NCBI RefSeq assembly: GCF_003570715.1
Contig: NZ_QXXQ01000005.1
Location: 186,001-250,000 of the forward strand
DNA: 64,000 nt
Direction: 5' to 3'
Origin: Gemmobacter lutimaris
GTDB lineage: Bacteria > Pseudomonadota > Alphaproteobacteria > Rhodobacterales > Rhodobacteraceae
Made by a program: the position numbers and the translations under genes. The notes under the pieces were generated by a model. It worked only from the letters and a program-made list of their open reading frames with translations, was not told where the DNA came from and ran no database searches. How positions within the stretch are numbered: position 1 is the first letter of the stretch; every line of letters begins with the position of its first letter. Below, piece after piece: positions 51,477 through 59,413 of this stretch.

Positions 51477-52668
51477 CTGGCCCGGCGCCCCGATCCTCGA
51501 CCGGCTGGCGTGCTGATCCTCGAGCGGCCCGGCGCCCCGATCCTCGACCGGCCCGGCGCCCCGATCCTCGACCGGCCCGGCGCCCCGATCCTCGACCGGC
51601 CCGGCGCCCTGATCCTCGACCGGCTGGCGCCCTGATCCTCGACCGCCCCGGCGTGCTGATCCTCGACCGGCTGGCGTGCTGATCCTCGACCGGCTGGCGC
51701 CCTGATCCTCGACCGCCCCGGCGCCCTGATCCTCGACCGGCTGGCGCCCTGATCCTCGACCGGCTGGCGCCCTGATCCTCGACCGGCTGGCGTGCTGATC
51801 CTCGAGCGGCTGGCGCCCCGATCCTCGAGCGGCCCGGCGTGCTGGCGTGCTGATCCTCGACCGGCTGGCGCCCTGATCCTCGAGCGGCTGGCGCCCTGAT
51901 CCTCGAGCGGCTGGCGCCCCGATCCTCGAGCGGCCCGGCGTGCTGGCGTGCTGATCCTCGACCGGGCTGGCGCCCTGGCGCCCTGATCCTCGACCGGGCT
52001 GGCGCCCTGATCCTCGAGCGGCTGGCGCCCTGATCCTCGAGCGGCTGGCGTGCTGGCGCCCTGATCCTCGACCGGCCCGGCGTGCTGATCCTCGAGCGGC
52101 CCGGCGCCCTGATCCTCGAGCGGCCCGGCGCCCTGATCCTCGACCGGCTGGCGCCCTGATCCTCGACCGCCCCGGCGTGCTGATCCTCGACCGGCCCGGC
52201 GTGCTGATCCTCGAGCGGCTGGCGTGCTGGCGTGCTGATCCTCGAGCGGCTGGCGCCCCGATCCCCGACCGGCCCGGCGCCTGATCCTCGAGCGGCTGGC
52301 GCCCCGATCCCCGACCGGCCCGGCGCCTGATCCTCGAGCGGCTGGCGCCCCGATCCTCGACCGGCCCGGCGCCCTGGCGTGCTGATCCTCGAGCGGCTGG
52401 CGCCCCGATCCTCGAGCGGCCCGGCGCCCTGATCCTCGACCGGCTGGCGCCCCGATCCTCGACCGGCCCGGCGTGCTGATCCTCGAGCGGGCTGGCGCCC
52501 TGATCCTCGAGCGGCTGGCGCCCTGATCCTCGAGCGGCTGGCGCCCCGATCCTCGACCGGCTGGCGTGCTGATCCTCGAGCGGCCCGGCGCCCCGATCCT
52601 CGACCGGCCCGGCGCCCCGATCCTCGAGCGGCTGGCGCCCCGATCCTCGACCGGCTGGCGCCCTGGTG
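51477..52668 (+). repeat. GC-rich mosaic repeat array 2 (about 48 units)
   Basis: About 48 consecutive 23/24-bp units fill nearly 1.2 kb with no unique spacer. Each unit combines independently variable parts: CTGGC or CCCGGC; GTGCT, GCCCT or GCCCC; GATCCTCGA (rarely GATCCCCGA); CCGG or GCGG. Occasional doubled sub-units such as CTGGCGTGCTGGCGTGCT indicate slippage or recombination. The minus strand has no stops in any frame, which yields a meaningless 406-codon open frame. All three arrays have the same orientation. Confidence 0.95.
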
Positions 52669-52688
52669 TCAAAACCCGTTATTGCGTG

Positions 52689-52705
52689 GTCAACAAAAGG
52701 TTGAC
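52689..52705. promoter_or_regulatory. 17-bp operator-like palindrome with -35 element
   Basis: GTCAACAAAAGGTTGAC is a near-perfect dyad 61 bp before the gene at 52767. TTGACC at 52701-52706 and CAATCT 17 bp later form a possible promoter. The flanking sequence from array end to TAAC matches that after array 1. Confidence 0.62.
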
Positions 52706-52766
52706 CGCATAACCTGAAACCGGCAATCTAAACACACGGCGAATCGCGCCTGAAAGGAACGCAGGA

Positions 52767-52964
52767 ATGGATAACCTTTTGCCTTTTGCGAACCATGCCA
52801 GCGGCTTTAACGCCGCGCGGGCCGGTATCGCTGCGGAATACATTAGGCGCAATTTTGCGTCGCGGAACAATTGCCGCGCCAGCGCGGCCTATAATCGGGC
52901 CGCGTTGCGAGATGCTTGCGCCGCGTTGCGTTGCGGCAAAGCCTTGGGAGTCGTGAAATGCTGA
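52767..52964 (+). CDS. Hypothetical small protein
   Basis: A 65-residue Ala/Arg-rich protein preceded by AAGGAACGCAGGA. It overlaps the next gene by 7 bp. It is the first gene of the long small-gene operon between arrays 2 and 3. No domain recognised. Confidence 0.58.
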   Translation: MDNLLPFANHASGFNAARAGIAAEYIRRNFASRNNCRASAAYNRAALRDACAALRCGKALGVVKC

Positions 52965-53167
52965 TCCGCGCCGCCAAGCCGCGCCCCGTCATCATTGCGG
53001 CCCGGAAAGCCGCGCGCGCCGCTGGGGCGATGACCTACGCCGGGAATCCGTGTCACGCCGGGCATGATGGGACTCGCTACACCGCAACGCGGCAATGCGT
53101 GGCTTGCGCCAAGGCGGCCCGGCTGGCCCAGACCGAACGCGAAAAAGCCGAAAGGGGCGCCAAATGA
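52958..53167 (+). CDS. Small Cys/His zinc-binding-like phage protein
   Basis: A 69-residue protein. YAGNPCHAGHDGTRYTATRQ followed by CVACAKAARL gives the C..GH.G.RY...CV.C pattern common in small phage proteins related to HNH-associated zinc ribbons. It starts inside the previous gene and overlaps the next by 4 bp. Confidence 0.65.
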   Translation: MLIRAAKPRPVIIAARKAARAAGAMTYAGNPCHAGHDGTRYTATRQCVACAKAARLAQTEREKAERGAK

Positions 53168-53241
53168 GTTTCGCCGCTGGACTGGCCCTTGCCGTGATCT
53201 GCGCCGGGCTTTTCGCAACTTGGGCCGCGCCGCGCCTTTAG
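53164..53241 (+). CDS. Single-span membrane peptide
   Basis: A 25-residue peptide (MSFAAGLALAVICAGLFATW then AAPRL) starting in an ATGA overlap with the preceding gene. It is a single hydrophobic helix with a basic end. The tight coupling supports it being real; function unknown. Confidence 0.5.
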   Translation: MSFAAGLALAVICAGLFATWAAPRL

Positions 53242-53252
53242 CGGGCCATTTG

Positions 53253-53269
53253 ATCAACAAAAAGTGGAG
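53253..53269. promoter_or_regulatory. Degenerate 17-bp operator-like palindrome
   Basis: ATCAACAAAAAGTGGAG keeps the left arm, while the right arm has become TGGAG and overlaps the ribosome-binding site of the gene at 53281. Confidence 0.4.
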
Positions 53270-53280
53270 CAAGAAACACG

Positions 53281-54279
53281 ATGACGAACAAAACACCATG
53301 GCAACGCGCCACGGCCCCGGATTGCACGCTTTCCGAAGCGTGGCACGCCTCGCCCTATGTCAGCACCGAAGCCGCGCCCCGCAATATCGCTTTGGTCCGG
53401 GCTTTCCGGTTTCATCGCGGCCGCATGGTCGGGCCGCGCGCCTTGCGCATCAGCGCCACGGCCGCCTTGGCTTTCGCGCAGCAGGACGTGGAACAGGGCA
53501 AAGCCCGCTGGCCCGGCCATGGCACCACCCAAGCCGGGGCGCCGGATGAGCAAGGCTTGCGCTATGTCGAGAACCCGACCGCCATGGGCCTTCGGCTTGT
53601 CGGCTATGTCCGGCCCGAGTTCCGTCATGCCCGCGTCTGGCATGACGGCGATATGGGGTATTACGACAACCCCTATTCCGAGTCGTGCCGCGACGGTTCA
53701 GGGCTGATTTATGGCGTGGTTTATCAACTGCCGGGCCGGAACGGCGAGTCGCGCTTCGTCGCGGGTTACGTCGCGGGCGGGGATTGTGGCGACGGCGCAA
53801 CCATTGATTTGGGCCGGGTCTTCACCGATCCGCGCGGCGATTATTACGCAGCGCCGGGCGACCTCGACGCGGCACGCGACGCGGCCCGCGCGGCCGACTC
53901 CATCGCGGAACACGCGGCGGAACAGGCGCGGGAACATGAAACGGCTTGGCGCGCCGGAAGCGAATGGCGTGAAGCCGTGGAACGGATCAAAGACGCGCGC
54001 CGGGAATATTACGCCTTGAACGCTGAGCGGCGGATGATGCGCCGCCGTATTGGCGCGATGCCCGGCGTTGAATTGATCTGCGCCACGATCCGCAAAAATC
54101 TTTTGGCCCTGGCCGATGAAATCGGAGAGGCGCGGGACCGCATGACCGAATTGGCGCGGGACCGCATGACCGAATTGGCGCGGGGCGACTGTTCCACGCT
54201 CTGCTTTTACCCCAGCGACGTTTTGCGGGCCGCGTTTTGCGACGGCGCCGACTTGCCGCTCGACGCATTCCCGGCCTGA
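53281..54279 (+). CDS. Hypothetical phage protein with internal 24-bp duplication
   Basis: A 332-residue protein. The N-terminal 200 residues are globular with no recognised fold (WHDGDMGYYDNPYSESCRDG). Residues about 200-305 are a long charged coiled coil. The eight residues ARDRMTEL occur twice in tandem near 284-299, from an exact 24-bp DNA duplication. Function unknown. Confidence 0.65.
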   Translation: MTNKTPWQRATAPDCTLSEAWHASPYVSTEAAPRNIALVRAFRFHRGRMVGPRALRISATAALAFAQQDVEQGKARWPGHGTTQAGAPDEQGLRYVENPTAMGLRLVGYVRPEFRHARVWHDGDMGYYDNPYSESCRDGSGLIYGVVYQLPGRNGESRFVAGYVAGGDCGDGATIDLGRVFTDPRGDYYAAPGDLDAARDAARAADSIAEHAAEQAREHETAWRAGSEWREAVERIKDARREYYALNAERRMMRRRIGAMPGVELICATIRKNLLALADEIGEARDRMTELARDRMTELARGDCSTLCFYPSDVLRAAFCDGADLPLDAFPA

Positions 54280-54316
54280 AACCCGCAACACAGCCTGAAG
54301 CAAGGAAACCCGAACG

Positions 54317-55084
54317 ATGACTTTCACGCTTGACGACGCCAAAGCCATGGCCCCGGAAAATGCTTTTGACGTGACGGCGGAAAACTACGTCGCCCGCTGG
54401 AAGACTCCGAATGAATATCACCGCGAAGGCTATGTGACTGGCGCGCGTTTCGCGGCTTTCGCCTTGGCCCGCGACATTTTGACCGAATTGCAGCCCGAGT
54501 TGACGGGCTGGACCGTCGCCACCTATGACAACGAACCCGCCACGCTCAACTCCGACCGGGTTTCGCTGCGGAAAGGCCCGGCCCGTATTTGGCTGACGTG
54601 CCAATCTTGGGGCGCGGCCGGGTTTCAGCGTGTGAAATTCCAAGCCTATTGCGTGTCGGAAGACAATCGCAGCGGCCCGAGTGTTGAAGCCAGTGCGGCG
54701 CTTGACCGTGGCGCGGCCGCCATCGCCAAGGAAATCAAGCGCCGCATCCTGCCCCGGCTGGAAGATTTGACCAAGGCGCAAAACACCAAAGACAAGGCGG
54801 CCCGTGAAACGGCCGCGCGTTTTGCCGCCAAGCTGGAAAAGTTGATCCGCAAATACCCCGATCTGCGGATCAAGGCGGAACAGCCCGAAAAGGCCGATTA
54901 CATCAGCGTAAGCACGAAATACGGCGCCGCCATTTCCGCCGATCTGCGGATCTATGAAACGTCGGCTCGGCCCGACGGTGAATTGGTTTGGCGCGCAATG
55001 CCGCGCAGCGGCTACGGGGTTTCGATTGACGACATTGACTCCAAGGCGGGCCGCGAATTTTTCGCCCTGCTTAATCGTGCGTGA
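54317..55084 (+). CDS. Hypothetical phage protein
   Basis: A 255-residue protein, preceded by AAGGAAACCCGAACG. It is an alpha/beta N-terminal domain (to about 130), a basic helical segment (AAAIAKEIKRRILPRLEDLT) and a C-terminal beta-rich part. No family recognised. It belongs to the array 2-3 operon. Confidence 0.62.
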   Translation: MTFTLDDAKAMAPENAFDVTAENYVARWKTPNEYHREGYVTGARFAAFALARDILTELQPELTGWTVATYDNEPATLNSDRVSLRKGPARIWLTCQSWGAAGFQRVKFQAYCVSEDNRSGPSVEASAALDRGAAAIAKEIKRRILPRLEDLTKAQNTKDKAARETAARFAAKLEKLIRKYPDLRIKAEQPEKADYISVSTKYGAAISADLRIYETSARPDGELVWRAMPRSGYGVSIDDIDSKAGREFFALLNRA

Positions 55085-55088
55085 CACG

Positions 55089-55211
55089 ATGAACAGCCCC
55101 GCAATGCAATGGCTTGGCGATGCAATCGGCGCCCTGACTCTGGTTATCGGCTTCCCGTTCGGGGCGCCCTACGCCGTGGCGCTGATCCGCGCCGCCTTGT
55201 CCTATCTTTGA
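55089..55211 (+). CDS. Small membrane protein
   Basis: A 40-residue protein with one hydrophobic helix (LGDAIGALTLVIGFPFGAPY). It starts 4 bp after the previous stop. It could be a holin-like or inner-membrane regulator peptide, but this is only size and hydrophobicity. Confidence 0.5.
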   Translation: MNSPAMQWLGDAIGALTLVIGFPFGAPYAVALIRAALSYL

Positions 55212-55233
55212 AACTCCAATAGGGGAATCCGCA

Positions 55234-55725
55234 ATGCCGAAATTTGTGATGGATGGCCGCGACGAAGCGGCGCGCCGGGAAAGCCAATTCGTTTTCGGTT
55301 TCATCGAAGCAATGTTTTTCACGGAAACCGAACCCGGAACCTGTATCGCGGAATGGCATGACGCCGAAGCCGTGGCGATGCGGGAATCCGGTCAATGGGC
55401 CGCGCTTCCCGGTGATGCGGGTTATACCGATCTGCACCCCGACACGCTGGCCCGGATTCGCGCGGATTGCGAAGCCTGGCAAAACGCCCATGTCGATCTT
55501 TTGGCGCTGGCCTATGACCGGCCCGGATATGATGAGGCGCAAGCCGGGCGGGACTATTGGTTTACCCGCAACGGCCACGGAGTCGGCTTTTGGGACCGCA
55601 AGGAATTGCGGGCCGATGATCTGGGCGAAAAACTTTCGCAGGCGTGCCGCTACAGCGAATTGAACCCGTTTTTCGGCAACCATGTGAGCCATGGTGACGC
55701 GCCATTCGTTCACCTCGACATTTAA
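55234..55725 (+). CDS. Conserved phage protein
   Basis: A 163-residue acidic protein. The segment YWFTRNGHGVGFWDRKELRA is a pattern seen in many small phage proteins of unknown function. It is preceded by AGGGGAATCCGCA. No catalytic motif identified. Confidence 0.68.
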   Translation: MPKFVMDGRDEAARRESQFVFGFIEAMFFTETEPGTCIAEWHDAEAVAMRESGQWAALPGDAGYTDLHPDTLARIRADCEAWQNAHVDLLALAYDRPGYDEAQAGRDYWFTRNGHGVGFWDRKELRADDLGEKLSQACRYSELNPFFGNHVSHGDAPFVHLDI

Positions 55726-55742
55726 CGCAAGGAATAACCGCG

Positions 55743-55886
55743 ATGTTGCACCCCGACGACGACCTTAGCCCAAAGCAACGCCGCGCCGTGGCGCGCCATT
55801 GGCACCGCCTGCAAGTCACCCTGCCCGGCATGGGCGCGGGGCGGCGCATCTCGACCCGCAACCCGATCAAGGAGTCGGCCAAATGA
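55743..55886 (+). CDS. Small basic protein
   Basis: A 47-residue Arg/His-rich protein (DDDLSPKQRRAVARHWHRLQ) whose stop is coupled to the next start by ATGA. It may bind nucleic acid. The assignment rests on coupling and spacing. Confidence 0.5.
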   Translation: MLHPDDDLSPKQRRAVARHWHRLQVTLPGMGAGRRISTRNPIKESAK

Positions 55887-56206
55887 TGGCACCCCGCCAA
55901 ATGCCGCGCCGCTATCTCGACGGCGCCCCGCCAATTGTCGCGGCGCAAGTTCTGGACCTGTTCCGCATCACCCCGGCCGCGCCGCTGGATTTTGACCTGA
56001 TCCTGAAGCCCGATCCGGCCGACTCCGAAGTGCTTGGCCTGGACTTCGGCGCCTATGGCACGCGGGGCACGCATTTTTTCCTGACCCGCCATGAGGCGCG
56101 CGCCTATCGTGCCAGGAACAGCCGCCGCCGCGTGGCATGGGCCGATCTGCCGACCGCCACGCAACGCGCGATTGTGGCATATCTGGAATGGGACCCCGCC
56201 GAATGA
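55883..56206 (+). CDS. Hypothetical small protein
   Basis: A 107-residue protein from MMAPRQMPRRYL, with a central FDLILKPDPADSEVLGLDFG segment. It is coupled by ATGA overlaps to both neighbours. No domain recognised. Confidence 0.58.
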   Translation: MMAPRQMPRRYLDGAPPIVAAQVLDLFRITPAAPLDFDLILKPDPADSEVLGLDFGAYGTRGTHFFLTRHEARAYRARNSRRRVAWADLPTATQRAIVAYLEWDPAE

Positions 56207-56448
56207 CTCTTTCCGTCAAGCTGATCATCGGGGCGAATGCCTATGCTTGCGTCACGCATGACGCGGGCCAGACAGACATTCGCCTTTCGCCGGGTAAATC
56301 CGCCGTCGCTTCGCTTCGGGAATACGCCACGGAATGCGAAGCGCGCGCCGCGCGGGAAAAGGACAAGGCGGAACTGGCACGCCGGGCCGCCGATCATTTG
56401 GAACGTGACGCCGGGCCGGGACTGGCGCGACGCGGCGCCCCGGTCTAG
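56203..56448 (+). CDS. Hypothetical small protein
   Basis: An 81-residue protein starting in an ATGA overlap. A short beta N-terminus (LIIGANAYACVTHD) precedes a charged helix (EYATECEARAAREKDKAELA). It ends 10 bp before the HerA-like gene. Confidence 0.55.
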   Translation: MTLSVKLIIGANAYACVTHDAGQTDIRLSPGKSAVASLREYATECEARAAREKDKAELARRAADHLERDAGPGLARRGAPV

Positions 56449-56458
56449 GCTTTTCCGC

Positions 56459-57697
56459 ATGACGACCGCACCGCAAGCCATTGCTCTGGGCCGAGGCGGC
56501 CGCAACGCCCCCGGAATCCCGCTGCACCTCCTGACGCGGCACGCCCTTGTTACGGGCCAGACCGGCACGGGCAAAACCGTAACGCTATTGAGCGTTGCGG
56601 AACAGCTTTCGCGGGCCGGGGTGCCCTTGCTTCTGCCCGACGTGAAAGGCGATCTAAGCGCCATTGCGCGAAGCGTTCCCGGCGTCACGCGGCTGGACGT
56701 GATGAGCGGCGCGGCCCAGATACCGCTTTGGGACTTCGGCGCCGATCTTCTGGGCCGCGCGATGGAACTAAGCGAACCCCAAGCCGCTACCCTGGAAATT
56801 GTTTTTGCCTGGGCCGATGACACGGGCGCCCCGCTCGACACGCTGGCCGATCTTCGGGCCGCGCTGGCCCGCGTGCTGGGCCAGCGCGACGCGGTTTCGC
56901 GGCATTACGGCTATGTTTCGCAAGTCAGCCTTGGAGTCGTTCAACGCGGCGTGCTGCGACTGGAACGCGCCGGGGCGGCCCCGATCTTCGGCCCGGCCCG
57001 GCTTGACATTGCGGCGCTGGTGGATCAACCGGGCCGCGTGACCCTGCTAGACGCGACGCGGCTCTTTCAATCGCCCCGGCTTTACGGCGCGGTAATGCTA
57101 CGGCTGTTGCGGGAATTGTGGCGCCGTTTCCCGGAACGGGGCGACGCGGCCCGGCCCCGGTTCGCTCTGGCAATAGATGAGGCGCACGCCCTTTTTGCTG
57201 AAGCTGGCCCGGCGTTGCTGCGCCAGACGGAACAGACGGCCCGGCTTATCCGTTCCAAAGGCGTCGCCCTGATCCTCGCCAGTCAGATGGAGTCTGACGT
57301 TCCTGCCATCGTGGCGGAACAATGCGCCAGCCGTATCAGGCACGATAGGGCGCTAGGCATCGGTCGGGCCGAACTTGTGACGCTGGACCGCGCCTCGGGC
57401 CGGGCCACGGCGCCGGAAATTGTATGTCCCGTCATGCCGGATTGCGGCACGGCGCCTTGCGACGCCGTGCCCGCGATGACGCTGGCACCAGCGTCGCGCC
57501 CCGCTGATCCGGCCGCGCCGATTAGCGCCGAACCGTGGCGCGACGCCGGGGCGGTATTGGCCGCGCTGCTTTTCGTCGCCGCGCCTATCGTCGCCGTGGC
57601 CCTGATCGTCTGGGGCGGCGGTGGAGCCTTCCTTTTCGGTGTTTTGCTGGCCCTTGGCCTAGTATTCCTGTTCAACCCGCCCCGGCCCGGCGGTTGA
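56459..57697 (+). CDS. HerA/FtsK-like ATPase with C-terminal membrane segments
   Basis: A 412-residue ATPase. Walker A is LVTGQTGTGKTVTLL (about 32-46), LLLPDVKGDLSAIA follows, Walker B is FALAIDEAHALFAEAG (about 238) and the sensor is LILASQMESDVP. This fits the DUF853/HerA-like group. Unusually it ends in two hydrophobic helices (AALLFVAAPIVAVALIVWGG and FLFGVLLALGLVFLF). That would tether a DNA-translocase-type ATPase to the membrane. The start at 56459 was chosen because upstream codons overlap the previous gene out of frame. A terminator follows. Confidence 0.78.
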   Translation: MTTAPQAIALGRGGRNAPGIPLHLLTRHALVTGQTGTGKTVTLLSVAEQLSRAGVPLLLPDVKGDLSAIARSVPGVTRLDVMSGAAQIPLWDFGADLLGRAMELSEPQAATLEIVFAWADDTGAPLDTLADLRAALARVLGQRDAVSRHYGYVSQVSLGVVQRGVLRLERAGAAPIFGPARLDIAALVDQPGRVTLLDATRLFQSPRLYGAVMLRLLRELWRRFPERGDAARPRFALAIDEAHALFAEAGPALLRQTEQTARLIRSKGVALILASQMESDVPAIVAEQCASRIRHDRALGIGRAELVTLDRASGRATAPEIVCPVMPDCGTAPCDAVPAMTLAPASRPADPAAPISAEPWRDAGAVLAALLFVAAPIVAVALIVWGGGGAFLFGVLLALGLVFLFNPPRPGG

Positions 57698-57743
57698 AAT
57701 ACGACGGGCCGCCGCACCAATCCGCCCCAGGTTCTAACCATGG

Positions 57744-57769
57744 CCCGCGCCACGCAAGGCGCGGGTTTT
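57744..57769 (+). terminator. Intrinsic terminator before array 3
   Basis: CCCGCGCC (57744-57751) pairs with GGCGCGGG (57758-57765) over a 6-nt loop and is followed by TTTTC. It closes the operon ending with the HerA-like gene. Array 3 begins about 10 bp later. Confidence 0.85.
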
Positions 57770-57779
57770 CGCTGTTCCG

Positions 57780-58597
57780 GCTGGCGCCCTGGCGCCCTGA
57801 TCCTCGAGCGGCCCGGCGCCCTGGCGTGCTGATCCTCGACCGGCCCGGCGCCTGATCCTCGAGCGGCCCGGCGCCCCGATCCTCGAGCGGCCCGGCGCCC
57901 CGATCCTCGAGCGGCCCGGCGCCCTGATCCTCGACCGGCCCGGCGTGCTGGCGTGCTGATCCTCGACCGGCTGGCGTGCTGATCCTCGACCGGCTGGCGC
58001 CCCGATCCTCGAGCGGCCCGGCGCCCCGATCCTCGACCGGCCCGGCGTGCTGATCCTCGACCGGCTGGCGTGCTGATCCTCGACCGGCTGGCGCCCCGAT
58101 CCTCGAGCGGCCCGGCGCCCCGATCCTCGACCGGCCCGGCGTGCTGGCGCCCCGATCCTCGAGCGGCCCGGCGCCCCGATCCTCGACCGGCCCGGCGTAC
58201 TGGCGCCCCGATCCTCGAGCGGCCCGGCGCCCTGATCCTCGAGCGGCTGGCGCCCTGATCCTCGAGCGGCCCGGCGCCCCGATCCCCGACCGGCTGGCGC
58301 CCCGATCCTCGACCGGCCCGGCGCCCCGATCCTCGAGCGGTCCGGCGCCCTGATCCTCGAGCGGCCCGGCGCCCCGATCCCCGACCGGCTGGCGCCCCGA
58401 TCCCCGACCGGCTGGCGCCCCGATCCTCGACCGGCCCGGCGCCCCGATCCTCGAGCGGCCCGGCGCCCTGGCGCCCCGATCCTCGAGCGGCCCGGCGCCC
58501 TGGCGGCCCGATCCCCGACCGGCTGGCGCCCCGATCCCCGACCGGCTGGCGCCCCGATCCCCGACCGGCTGGCGCCCCGATCCCCGACCGGCTGGCG
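57780..58597 (+). repeat. GC-rich mosaic repeat array 3 (about 32 units)
   Basis: About 32 units of the same 23/24-bp mosaic element as arrays 1 and 2, in the same orientation. GCCCC-GATCCTCGAGCGG and the GATCCCCGACCGG variant dominate here. It starts just after the 57744-57769 terminator and ends at the stop codon of the leftward gene at 58599. Minus-strand open frames through it, including a 453-codon one, are artefacts of the stop-free repeat. Confidence 0.95.
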
Positions 58598-58598
58598 G

Positions 58599-59123
58599 TC
58601 AATCTACCAGAAGCCCGGCGCGCCGGGCTTCTTGCATGAGCCATTCGTGGTTGTCCAAGCCGTCAACCTTGGCGTCACTTGGGTCAATTCGCCTTGGGGG
58701 ATACCCCGTCGCCGTCACGGAGTCGCATGTGAAATCGCCCCTGATAACCGCGCCGTGTAGGTTCTGGGCGTCAAACTCGACAACCCATTGCCAGTTGATC
58801 GGGTTCGGCGGGTTGGCTTTCCATTCTTCCCGCCGCTGATCCCATTGGCGCGTTTCGTGGCCCATTGCGCCCGGCCTTGGGGCGAAGCCAGCCATGTATT
58901 CCTCTGGCGTCATAGCGAATTGGTATAGCTTGGCATCGCGGCGCTTGTATGTCGCAGGCGATATTATCCTATCTAGGAACGCGGTTTCACAACTCGCAAG
59001 CCACGCGGTTCCGCTGCGATTTTCGTATTCCCGGTATCCGAAATATAGCATGGCGCCAAAACCGATTGCCACACCTACGCCTATTAGATTCACACGCTTC
59101 AGCGCCACGTCATCCCGCTCCAA
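58599..59123 (-). CDS. Membrane-anchored hypothetical protein
   Basis: A 174-residue protein with one N-terminal membrane helix (VNLIGVGVAIGFGAMLYFGY) and a soluble, probably periplasmic domain with two cysteines (WLASCETAF, GDFTCDSV). Its last codons contain a perfect 24-bp palindrome and it ends exactly where array 3 stops. It is one of few leftward genes in this half. Confidence 0.65.
   Translation of the reverse strand: MERDDVALKRVNLIGVGVAIGFGAMLYFGYREYENRSGTAWLASCETAFLDRIISPATYKRRDAKLYQFAMTPEEYMAGFAPRPGAMGHETRQWDQRREEWKANPPNPINWQWVVEFDAQNLHGAVIRGDFTCDSVTATGYPPRRIDPSDAKVDGLDNHEWLMQEARRAGLLVD
58609..58632. repeat. Perfect 24-bp palindrome
   Basis: AGAAGCCCGGCG (58609-58620) is directly followed by its reverse complement (58621-58632), inside the last codons of the leftward gene. 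With no loop it could extrude as a cruciform, bind a protein, or act as a leftward terminator for transcripts entering the array. Confidence 0.6.
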
Positions 59124-59359
59124 ATTCTCGTTTCGATTCCGCCAATGCCCTCGCGTGACATGTCAATTTGGCATAATTGTGACGTGACGCACACCGGCAA
59201 TCCGGTGCTGACACAGTGCGGGCCGAGGCGTAAGCCCCTTGGATGGATCGCACCCCGCCTGGCCCGGCCCGCGCCAAACTTTTCCGCCAAATCTTTCGAC
59301 GTTTCAAAACTGGAAGAACGCAAAGCCAACCAAAGTTTTGGTATTGCGGCGCCCCTCAG

Positions 59360-59376
59360 TTCAACATAATGTTGAG
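59360..59376. promoter_or_regulatory. 17-bp operator-like palindrome (best-conserved type)
   Basis: TTCAACATAATGTTGAG has arms TTCAA and TTGAG around CATAATG, 38 bp before the start at 59414. TAGAAT at 59382-59387 could be the -10 box. The sequence is close to a perfect dyad. Confidence 0.62.
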
Positions 59377-59413
59377 CAATCTAGAATCAGGTGGGGCAGA
59401 GGGGTCATCCGAA

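Noticed and set aside
51477-52668. CRISPR array
   Set aside because: There are no unique spacers: units follow each other directly and vary combinatorially. No cas genes are present.
51452-52672. A 406-codon minus-strand open frame and similar frames at 57283-58644 and 49814-50431
   Set aside because: The complement of the repeat unit has no stop codon in any frame, so long open frames arise automatically. The translation merely cycles through three frame readings of the same unit and the 23/24-bp length mixture breaks any constant peptide repeat.
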